Of a stretch of 5,198 bases of DNA, positions 1 to 5,198 are shown in pieces (positions within the stretch are counted from its first letter, which is position 1; each line of letters begins with the position of its first letter). The stretch is from assembly GCA_020630115.1 (NCBI GenBank), contig JAHDCA010000065.1, positions 1 to 5,198 on the forward strand. Reading direction: 5' to 3'. Source of the DNA: Candidatus Dojkabacteria bacterium (GTDB lineage: Bacteria > Patescibacteriota > Dojkabacteria > SC72 > JAHDCA01). The notes under the pieces were generated by a model. The model was not told the origin of the DNA, ran no database searches, and saw only the letters and a program-made list of their open reading frames with translations. The translations under genes were made by a program, and so were the position numbers.

Positions 1-3000
1 TTTTCCCATCTACATAGACATTATTCTTGACGATCTCGTCCATCATCAAACTAGTCTCGATATGAAACATAGTGGACTCCAAAGACTCGTCATCAAAAAT
101 GTTTTTACTAAAATCATATACCGACATAGCATATTCATTGCCTGCTATTTCTGCAGGAACATTATTGGCTCGACCATTAAAAAAGTGATCTTCATGCTCT
201 TTTGCTTTCTTTAGATACTCGGCTTCATTAATTCTCTTCTGATAATAATCTGATATGGTTTCTTTGATGAGTTCTGCCAATTTCTTGTAGTAAATTGGAT
301 CCTCTCGCATTTTGACATTAATGGCCTTAATGGTTCTGCTGGATATGTGATCAGCTTGAGCTGCGGTACCTGTTATCTTTTCCACCTCTGCTTCTCGTTC
401 TTCTTTATCAAAAATATTAACCATCTCAGTTACCTTAAGAATATCACCCTCTGTGGATATATGCTGATTGATAAGTTTTTGGATATGAGGTTCATATTCC
501 CTATAAGACAACTCGTCATTAAATCTAATTTTGACTGCCGCTCGTAGTTTTAAAAACACTTTTGCATCTCTTTTGTAAGTATTCACTTTCTCTTCTGGAG
601 TATTATTGATAAACTGTACTGATGACAATGCCATTTTCAATAGTCGAGTAAAAACACTTAACTTTTCATAAAACTTATGTCTCACATCTTCTTGAGAAAG
701 ATGCTCCTGATATACAGAAGCTTCAACCGTCTTATCTTTTAGCTCTTTGAATATCTCCCATACATCAGCATGGGCTTGAGGTAGTTTTTTGATTTCTTCA
801 GCAATATTAGTTATGCTTCCTTTTAAGTCATCCTCGTCAAAATTATTAAGACCAGAATAAGTGCTCAATGCCTCGTCGAGACTTTCGAGATTACCAAAAT
901 AATCGATGATATAACCATAGTCTTTACCAGGGTGAACCCGATTGACTCTTGCTATGGCTTGTAGTAAAGTATGTTCTTTAAGTGAACGACATAAATACAA
1001 GACGGTATTATTAGGAGCATCAAAACCAGTGAGTAGTTTGGCTACGACTATTATAATTTCTGGATGTTCGTCTTCCTTGAATTGACTGATGGAGTTTTCT
1101 TCAAATTTAGAGAGGTCTCCATATTTGTCAATCATGGCTTCAAAATATTTATCCTCTCTTTCCTTCTCATCATCGTTGTCATAAAAGCCATCTTCGTACC
1201 CTTCTCGCTGATCTCCTCTGGTAACTATAACTGTGGTGCTTACCTTGAGATCTTTTCTGATTTTTCCTATTTCCTCGATGTAGTAATGATACTTAAGTGC
1301 TGCTTTTATTGTCGGAGCTACGATCTGTGCTTTGGGCTTGTACTTATCTTGTTGGGTTTGGAAAAAGCCTGTGTAGTGTTCGCATATATCCCAGGCTCTC
1401 GCTTTTATGATTTGATCCGTTTTATTAAGTTCGTTAATGGTGTTAAACTTTCGCTTGAGTTGTGCTTTACCATAATCTGAGAGTGGCTCTGATACTTTAT
1501 CGAAATAATCATTGATGGGTTTTTCATTCAGAGTTATGTTATTATGCCTGCCCTCGTATAACAACGGGAGCACGGCTCCGTCAGCTACGGCATCTAATAC
1601 GGTATAAGGTAAGCCAATATAACCACCAAACTTCTGAGCAGTACTTTTCTCTTTTTTCATCAGCGGCGTACCTGTAAATGCGATAAAGCATGCATTAGGA
1701 AATACACGTCGCATACTGACGTTAAAGGTTCCGTATTGAGTCCTGTGTCCTTCGTCGATTAATACAAATATATCTGCAGATGTTAAGGGAGAAAGTTTTT
1801 TGACAGCTGCTTCAAACTTATTGATTACTGCTGTTATGATATCGTCACTGGAATCTGTGAGTTGTTCGATCAAGTGAGATCCTGTCTTAGCTCTAACAAC
1901 GTCTTTTTTACATTTTTTAAATGTTTCAGAGATCTGTTTGTCTAAGTCCTTACGATCGGTAATCAATACTATTTTTGGATTAGAGATGCTTTTGTTTGAT
2001 GCTAACATCTGTGCCAGCATAACCATTGTCAGACTCTTTCCACTTCCTTGGGTATGCCAGATAACACCTCCTTGTCTCTTACCTGTGATATCTAAGTTTT
2101 GGACTCGGTTGATCGTTGCATTAACTGCAAAATACTGTTGATATCGAGCGACTTTCTTAACGCCTTTGTCATAGATCGTAAAGTTTCTGATGATGTCTAA
2201 TAGTCTTTTAGGCTGACAAAGGGAATATAGTATTTTGTCTTGTGCAGTTACAAGCCTTTCTTCTTTCTCGTATTTATCAAATCGGGGCTTGGCATAGCTA
2301 TAACCATAACTGCGTTCTCCAAAAATTTGCTTCTTTACCGCTTTATTTAATGGCGTATTCTTAATTCGTTTGAGTAGTTCATTATAGTCTGATTCACTTT
2401 TGCTATTCTGGAATTGCTCCTTCCATTTTGACCAGAACTCCTTACTTGTTCCTGTCGTTGCATATTTACCATCATTTTCTGCTACTGATATAAGTAATGA
2501 GGAATAAACATATAATGTTCTAATTCCATCTTTGCTGAAATTACGGATATGTTGCTCAACAGCAAGCTCTGTAGGTTTTTTAGTCCCTGTAAGTGCAGGT
2601 GATTTACATTCTATGATAACCAAAGGAATACCGTTGATAAAAAGCAAAACATCTGGTCGATAGGTATCTACTCGTCCTGTTCTTGTAACTGAAAATTCCT
2701 CCGTCACATGAAAGACATTGTTCTCCCAGTTGTTCCAATCTATATATTGAAGGGTATGGCTCTTCTTGTCTCCATCTATGGTTTGCTCAAAAGACTTTCC
2801 CAAGGTGAGCAAATCATATAAGGCTGCATTGGCATTGATGAATCCATCTTGTAGAGGAAGATCCTTAAGTGCCAGGACGGCTGACGATATATTAGAATCT
2901 GAAAAAGGATATTCTTTGCCTTTTCTTTTGATGGTATTGATACGGCCTAGCTGCTCTTTGATGATATCTTCAAATAAGACGGCGGATCGCTTTCCGCCCC

Positions 3001-3112
3001 TCATCTCTTCTGCCTCAGAAGGTGGAACATAGGTGTATCCCATACTGATAAGCAGCTGAATAGCAGGTATTTGTGATATGTGATCTTCTAAGAATGACGG
3101 CGTTTTGCTCAT
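1..3112 (-). CDS. hsdR: Type I restriction enzyme R subunit (HsdR), 3' end cut by window edge
   Basis: HsdR is the ATP-driven DNA translocase and endonuclease of a type I restriction complex; it joins HsdM and HsdS and cuts unmodified DNA away from the recognition site. The frame is open from ATG at 3112 to the window edge, 1037 codons without a stop. An in-frame TAG at 3122-3124 makes this ATG the first possible start; no Shine-Dalgarno sequence precedes it. Domains in order: an N-terminal PD-(D/E)XK nuclease (RPD with D154, then E168-C-K170); a superfamily 2 helicase with Walker A GSGKS at 356-360 (K359), DEGH at 453-456, TGTP at 480-483, TGFDAP at 695-700 and QAIARVNR at 718-725; then a mostly helical C-terminal region from about 760. 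All key residues are present, so it looks functional. Family members of the EcoR124 type are around 1040 residues or somewhat longer, so probably only a few tens of residues lie outside. The identification is firm; subtype assignment is inference. Confidence 0.97.
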   Translation of the reverse strand, partial: MSKTPSFLEDHISQIPAIQLLISMGYTYVPPSEAEEMRGGKRSAVLFEDIIKEQLGRINTIKRKGKEYPFSDSNISSAVLALKDLPLQDGFINANAALYDLLTLGKSFEQTIDGDKKSHTLQYIDWNNWENNVFHVTEEFSVTRTGRVDTYRPDVLLFINGIPLVIIECKSPALTGTKKPTELAVEQHIRNFSKDGIRTLYVYSSLLISVAENDGKYATTGTSKEFWSKWKEQFQNSKSESDYNELLKRIKNTPLNKAVKKQIFGERSYGYSYAKPRFDKYEKEERLVTAQDKILYSLCQPKRLLDIIRNFTIYDKGVKKVARYQQYFAVNATINRVQNLDITGKRQGGVIWHTQGSGKSLTMVMLAQMLASNKSISNPKIVLITDRKDLDKQISETFKKCKKDVVRAKTGSHLIEQLTDSSDDIITAVINKFEAAVKKLSPLTSADIFVLIDEGHRTQYGTFNVSMRRVFPNACFIAFTGTPLMKKEKSTAQKFGGYIGLPYTVLDAVADGAVLPLLYEGRHNNITLNEKPINDYFDKVSEPLSDYGKAQLKRKFNTINELNKTDQIIKARAWDICEHYTGFFQTQQDKYKPKAQIVAPTIKAALKYHYYIEEIGKIRKDLKVSTTVIVTRGDQREGYEDGFYDNDDEKEREDKYFEAMIDKYGDLSKFEENSISQFKEDEHPEIIIVVAKLLTGFDAPNNTVLYLCRSLKEHTLLQAIARVNRVHPGKDYGYIIDYFGNLESLDEALSTYSGLNNFDEDDLKGSITNIAEEIKKLPQAHADVWEIFKELKDKTVEASVYQEHLSQEDVRHKFYEKLSVFTRLLKMALSSVQFINNTPEEKVNTYKRDAKVFLKLRAAVKIRFNDELSYREYEPHIQKLINQHISTEGDILKVTEMVNIFDKEEREAEVEKITGTAAQADHISSRTIKAINVKMREDPIYYKKLAELIKETISDYYQKRINEAEYLKKAKEHEDHFFNGRANNVPAEIAGNEYAMSVYDFSKNIFDDESLESTMFHIETSLMMDEIVKNNVYVDGK

Positions 3113-3290
3113 AATTTGGAACTATTTATGCTTAAATCTCATTACTATATTACTTAGTATTTGCGTTTTATAAGAAATGTCTTAACTTTGCATCGCTTAT
3201 CCTACCATATTAGGAGGACAGAGTTTCGAAGCTCGATACATCAAGATATGTACCTAGCTTTGCGTTTTCTTAAACTGATATGTTACCATA
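3113..3290. other. Intergenic region between the DUF1016 gene and hsdR
   Basis: This 178-bp AT-rich gap is the only sizeable non-coding stretch in the window. It contains two exact copies of the 10-mer TTTGCGTTTT (3160-3169 and 3259-3268, 99 bp apart), a small inverted repeat TCCTA/TAGGA with a 6-nt loop (3200-3215), and a plus-strand promoter-like site (3160-3190). No minus-strand match to the Bacteroidota TAnnTTTG box was found ahead of hsdR, and no hairpin followed by a T tract was found after the DUF1016 gene. Whether hsdR is read from its own promoter or through from the upstream genes cannot be told from the sequence. No convincing small gene is present. Confidence 0.6.
3160..3190 (+). 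promoter_or_regulatory. Candidate Bacteroidota-type promoter pointing away from hsdR
   Basis: On the plus strand TTTG (3160-3163) is followed after 19 nt by TAACTTTG (3183-3190), matching the Bacteroidota sigma pattern TTTG, about 19-21 nt, TAnnTTTG. Transcription from it would start near 3197 and run into the 3' end of the DUF1016 gene in antisense. Both boxes are exact, but the motif is short and AT-rich DNA yields such matches by chance, and no gene lies downstream on this strand. The upstream box also sits inside one of two copies of a 10-mer repeat. Confidence 0.22.
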
Positions 3291-4466
3291 CTATTTTCTG
3301 TTTAATGATTTGTTAATCTCATCTGCGGATGGTATCAATCCTCGCAACTGCTCAGGTAATTCATGCACCAATTTATATTCTGCAACTCCTAGTGGAACAC
3401 TTGATTGCTTCAATGTATATTCAACAACAATTTGATTGGCTTCTTTGCAAAGGATAATGCCAACAGATGGATTGTGATGCTCAGATTTTAATTGCTCATC
3501 AATAGCTGTTAAATAGAATTGAGATTTACCTGCGTACTCAGGTTTGAATGCATCTATTTTCAATTCAATGTTGACATAACAATTGAGTTTGGTGTGAAAG
3601 AAAAGTAAGTCTAAGAAATAATCTTGACCACCAACTTCTAATTTGTATTGCCTTCCCATATAAGCAAAGCCTGCTCCTAATTCCAATAGGAATTTCCCAA
3701 TCTGTGTTGTTAAACTATCTTCTATTTCTCTTTCTGTGGCTTCATCTCCTAATTGCAGAAAATCAAAGAAGTAAGGGTCTTTAAATGTTTCTTTGACCAA
3801 AGCCGATTGATCAGCTGGCAAGACTTGGATGAAATTATTTGCCAGTTGCCCTCTGCTTTGATAATGGCCTTGATCGATCTTATTGATCAATATACTTTTT
3901 GACCAGTTGTTTGACACGATTTGCTCACAGTAATATGTTCGCTCTTCATGCTGGTCTATCTTGTCTAATAGCAGTCTATGGTGACTCCAAGGCACTCTTG
4001 CAAAGGCCATTTGCTCAAATGCTTGAAATTGTGCCACCACTGGTGGCACAATTATATCTGATTGATTATCAGTTGGTTGTATTTGTGCCATAGGTGGTGG
4101 CACTTTTGGTGATAGGCTTGCTTCTTTCTCGTCATTAGCCCCTTTTTTTGTCTCTATTTCTAATTGTGCAGTATCTGGCTGCACAATTGGCTCAAGAGAC
4201 CATTCAGTTGCAAAACGCATCATATATTGAAGATTTCGTTTGCTCAAACCTTTCATAGTAGGAAATGTTTCCTTAAGATCTTTGGCTATCTGATCTACAA
4301 CTTTAGCTCCCCAACCCTGAAGATCTCTTTCTTGATTTAAGGCATGCCCAATATTCCAATAGGTGAATAGTAATTCACTATTGACATACATCGCTACCTG
4401 ATGCTGAGAAGCATGTATCCGAGTTTTAATAGACTCGAGTAGTTGTATGTAACTGTTGTCATTCAT
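3291..4466 (-). CDS. DUF1016/YhcG-family PD-(D/E)XK nuclease domain protein
   Basis: This 391-residue protein belongs to the DUF1016 (YhcG) family; no reaction has been settled for the family as far as I know. The N-terminal domain (about 1-92) has the family pattern: YWNIG at 36-40, GWGAK at 51-55, FPTMKGLSKRNLQYM at 68-82. The C-terminal domain (about 150-391) contains PWSHH at 159-163 and a PD-(D/E)XK-like core with E262, D286 (in FLDLLFF) and E301-L-K303, then a GKSQFYL segment (313-319). The acidic and lysine residues expected of an active nuclease are therefore present. Between the domains lies a low-complexity, proline- and glutamine-rich linker (about 93-148), longer than is usual; it holds three in-frame palindromic repeats described separately. 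The ATG at 4466 lies one base from an inverted-repeat arm and has no Shine-Dalgarno site. It starts 16 bp after the GxxExxY gene and sits between hsdS and hsdR, which suggests an accessory role in restriction or anti-phage defence; that role is inference. Confidence 0.93.
   Translation of the reverse strand: MNDNSYIQLLESIKTRIHASQHQVAMYVNSELLFTYWNIGHALNQERDLQGWGAKVVDQIAKDLKETFPTMKGLSKRNLQYMMRFATEWSLEPIVQPDTAQLEIETKKGANDEKEASLSPKVPPPMAQIQPTDNQSDIIVPPVVAQFQAFEQMAFARVPWSHHRLLLDKIDQHEERTYYCEQIVSNNWSKSILINKIDQGHYQSRGQLANNFIQVLPADQSALVKETFKDPYFFDFLQLGDEATEREIEDSLTTQIGKFLLELGAGFAYMGRQYKLEVGGQDYFLDLLFFHTKLNCYVNIELKIDAFKPEYAGKSQFYLTAIDEQLKSEHHNPSVGIILCKEANQIVVEYTLKQSSVPLGVAEYKLVHELPEQLRGLIPSADEINKSLNRK
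4027..4053. repeat. Perfect 27-bp palindrome inside the DUF1016 linker (unit C)
   Basis: The arms AATTGTGCCACCA (4027-4039) and TGGTGGCACAATT (4041-4053) are exact reverse complements around a single C at 4040. In the mRNA this would fold into a stem of about 12 bp with a 3-nt loop. Read in the gene's frame the unit encodes I139-V-P-P-V-V-A-Q-F147. It is the best preserved of three related units. The match is seen directly; its function is unknown. Confidence 0.95.
4081..4107. repeat. Degenerate 27-bp palindrome inside the DUF1016 linker (unit B)
   Basis: This unit lies exactly 54 bp from unit C in the same frame. Only the inner arms GTGCCA (4085-4090) and TGGCAC (4098-4103) still pair; the outer four bases on each side have become A/T-rich and mostly no longer pair. 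It encodes K121-V-P-P-P-M-A-Q-I129, clearly related to the other two units, and looks like a decayed copy. Confidence 0.8.
4162..4188. repeat. 27-bp inverted repeat inside the DUF1016 linker (unit A)
   Basis: The arms AATTGTGCAG (4162-4171) and CTGCACAATT (4179-4188) pair perfectly around a 7-nt spacer. The unit has the same total length and outer arm sequence as unit C, but the two inner arm bases differ (AG against CA) and the opposite arm differs to match (CT against TG), so the stem is kept. It encodes I94-V-Q-P-D-T-A-Q-L102 in the same frame. Its offset from unit B is 81 bp and from unit C 135 bp. Confidence 0.92.
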
Positions 4467-4467
4467 T

Positions 4468-4491
4468 TGTCTGAACTATGATTTATTTGAT
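4468..4491 (-). repeat. Inverted-repeat arm at the DUF1016 side
   Basis: On the minus strand the arm reads ATCAAATAAATCATAG followed by TTCAGACA. It covers the last three codons' worth of sequence of the GxxExxY gene including its TAA stop (4483-4485), and it ends one base before the DUF1016 start codon (4464-4466). It pairs with 4916-4939 at 21 of 24 positions, with an unbroken run of 10 at the outer end. It thus forms the whole 5' leader of the DUF1016 gene. Confidence 0.85.
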
Positions 4492-4902
4492 TTTGGGATT
4501 ACCTTGATTCTTTTGCTTGAATGATTTGTTAGATAGCCTTTTAAACTGCAAGCTTTTACTTCCGAAATTAATAAGTAAGCCAACCTCGAGATCGAAAGCT
4601 TCCAAATAGTTAATAGCTTGAGCTAAGTGGACATCGCTCAGCTCAATGATTGCTTTTAACTCAACAGCTATTATATTCTTTATTAGAAAATCAACTCGCC
4701 TCGTTCCAATCTGCTGATGCTTATAATAAACCGGCATCTCCATTTCTCTCACAAATGACAAGTCAAGCTCCCGTAACTCAATCTCTAATGCTCTTTGATA
4801 AATGACTTCCTGAAAACCATTACCTAAGGATTTATGAACTGTCATTGCGGCTCCAATAATCTTGGAAGTTAAATCAGAATATTTATACTTTTCATTAATC
4901 AT
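4483..4902 (-). CDS. GxxExxY-family protein (PD-(D/E)XK_3 type)
   Basis: This 139-residue protein carries the motif that names the family, G29-F-Q-E32-V-I-Y35, followed by RRVDF with D71, E81-L-K83 and a HLAQAINYL helix (Q95, Y99). These residues form a PD-(D/E)XK-like set, so the protein is predicted to have a small nuclease fold; its substrate and cellular role are not known. The length is slightly above the family's usual 120-130 residues because of a lysine- and asparagine-rich tail (about 124-139), partly encoded by the inverted-repeat arm. The ATG at 4902 is fixed by an in-frame TGA at 4909-4911. It lies 30 bp after hsdS and 16 bp before DUF1016, in the same direction, so it is probably co-transcribed. 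The gene is the only content between a pair of 24-bp inverted repeats, which hints at insertion into a pre-existing restriction operon. Whether it works with the restriction complex is open. Confidence 0.93.
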   Translation of the reverse strand: MINEKYKYSDLTSKIIGAAMTVHKSLGNGFQEVIYQRALEIELRELDLSFVREMEMPVYYKHQQIGTRRVDFLIKNIIAVELKAIIELSDVHLAQAINYLEAFDLEVGLLINFGSKSLQFKRLSNKSFKQKNQGNPKIK

Positions 4903-4915
4903 AGTCCATCATTTA

Positions 4916-4939
4916 ATCATTTAAATCACAGTTCAGACA
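4916..4939 (+). repeat. Inverted-repeat arm at the hsdS side
   Basis: On the plus strand the arm reads ATCATTTAAATCACAG followed by TTCAGACA, matching the other arm with three differences. Its outer end lies within the last codons of hsdS and includes the hsdS stop TGA (4933-4935). Just inside it, the leader of the GxxExxY gene continues with a loose repeat of GATTTAAAT, GATTAAAT and GATGGACTAT (minus strand, about 8-10 nt period) running into the start codon. Confidence 0.85.
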
Positions 4940-5198
4940 GTTACTCTTTTTTGCCCCGTCAATAATTGCTGCATTAGCCCCTTCTTCTGCTCTTGTAACT
5001 GTTTCAAATAGTCTTGTGTTTGATTGATCCCATCATCGGTTTTAGTCAAGACTTGAGCGATGGCGGTTTGTTCTTCTATTTTCGGTAAAGTCATCTTTAG
5101 TCCAAAAAAATCACCAAGACTTATGTTTAATAAACCATGAGCTCGTCCTCCTTCTTGAGCAATTTTCATAAGGTTATTTACAATCATTCCGCCTTCAA
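4933..5198 (-). CDS. hsdS: Type I restriction specificity subunit (HsdS), C-terminal end only
   Basis: HsdS gives a type I restriction-modification complex its DNA target through two recognition domains separated by conserved helices. Only the last 87 or so residues are visible, and the frame stays open through 5198, so the gene begins outside the window; the methionine codon at 5187 is internal. What is seen is the end of the second recognition domain (GGRAHGLLNISLGDFFGLKM, then LPKIEEQTAIAQVL) and the distal conserved helix, a predicted coiled coil with TDDGINQTQDYLKQLQEQKK, ending in the hallmark GLMQQLLTGQKRV. The last two codons and the stop are TV-TGA, with GTC-TGA falling inside an inverted-repeat arm. 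It is the most upstream gene visible here, and the GxxExxY gene starts 30 bp after it. The family call is firm; the target sequence cannot be deduced from this fragment. Confidence 0.95.
   Translation of the reverse strand, partial: EGGMIVNNLMKIAQEGGRAHGLLNISLGDFFGLKMTLPKIEEQTAIAQVLTKTDDGINQTQDYLKQLQEQKKGLMQQLLTGQKRVTV

Larger units (their letters stand above)
4468..4939. mobile_element. Putative cassette: GxxExxY gene bounded by 24-bp inverted repeats
   Basis: The 472-bp segment begins and ends with inverted copies of one 24-bp sequence, matching at 21 of 24 positions, and contains only the GxxExxY gene. The outer 8 bp (TGTCTGAA and its complement) are identical. I see no target-site duplication next to the arms and no transposase. 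It could be a cassette moved by a helper in trans, a gene caught between two copies of a dispersed intergenic repeat, or a paired transcript-level hairpin element. From memory, GxxExxY genes in several phyla sit beside interspersed repeats with a similar periodic AATC pattern ending in TTCAGAC; this I could not check. Confidence 0.4.

Noticed and set aside
1064..1480. Plus-strand open frame of 138 codons
   Set aside because: It lies wholly antisense to the helicase part of hsdR, which has intact conserved motifs; its hydrophobic, phenylalanine-rich translation is typical of a shadow frame. Shorter plus-strand frames at 347-547, 1938-2141, 2766-3032 and 3899-4093 were dismissed for the same reason.
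3200..3215. Hairpin TCCTA/TAGGA as a terminator after the DUF1016 gene
   Set aside because: The stem is only 5 bp with a 6-nt loop and no T tract follows on the minus strand.
3212..3316. AGGAGG (3212-3217) followed by a 22-codon plus-strand frame from ATG at 3248
   Set aside because: The ATG is 30 bp from the purine run, too far for a ribosome site; the peptide has no recognisable features and overlaps the 3' end of the DUF1016 gene in antisense.
4027..4188. CRISPR array
   Set aside because: The repeats are only three, are diverged, lie inside an intact reading frame and repeat at the protein level; the spacings differ (54 and 81 bp).
4468..4939. Complete insertion sequence with target-site duplication
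   Set aside because: There is no transposase gene, and the bases next to the outer arm ends (plus strand TCATT on the left, GTTAC on the right) do not match, so only a putative cassette is claimed.
5185..5187. Start codon of a separate small gene ending at 4933
   Set aside because: The frame stays open upstream to the window edge and the translation is the conserved C-terminal end of HsdS, so this ATG is internal.

Overview
The window is the distal part of a type I restriction-modification operon, read entirely on the minus strand. In order of transcription (right to left) it holds the C-terminal end of the specificity subunit HsdS (4933-5198, 5' part outside the window), a small GxxExxY-family protein (4483-4902), a DUF1016/YhcG-family PD-(D/E)XK nuclease-like protein (3291-4466), and a nearly complete motor/endonuclease subunit HsdR (1-3112, last residues outside the window). 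HsdM is not in the window and would be expected upstream of hsdS, beyond 5198.

The organism is most likely a member of the Bacteroidota, but this is an inference. The DNA is AT-rich, no start codon has a convincing Shine-Dalgarno sequence, GxxExxY and DUF1016 genes are common in that phylum, and the one promoter-like site fits the Bacteroidota pattern (TTTG, 19-nt spacer, TAnnTTTG). No marker gene fixes the taxon.

hsdS, the GxxExxY gene and the DUF1016 gene are packed with gaps of 30 and 16 bp and look co-transcribed. A 178-bp gap (3113-3290) separates DUF1016 from hsdR, so hsdR may have its own control. HsdS reads the target sequence and HsdR translocates and cuts DNA. The two proteins between them are not standard type I subunits, but both carry the same broad nuclease fold signature as the HsdR nuclease domain. 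The locus therefore encodes three unrelated-looking PD-(D/E)XK proteins in a row.

Two structures are not explained by ordinary gene content. First, the GxxExxY gene is bracketed by a 24-bp inverted repeat (4468-4491 and 4916-4939, 21 of 24 matching). The outer ends of this repeat reach the last codons of hsdS and stop one base before the DUF1016 start codon, as if the gene were a cassette inserted into the operon. Second, the linker of the DUF1016 gene carries three related 27-bp inverted-repeat units in the same reading frame (4027-4053, 4081-4107, 4162-4188). Two have perfect arms, with paired base changes that keep the stem. They encode a thrice-repeated nonapeptide of the form xVPPxxAQx.
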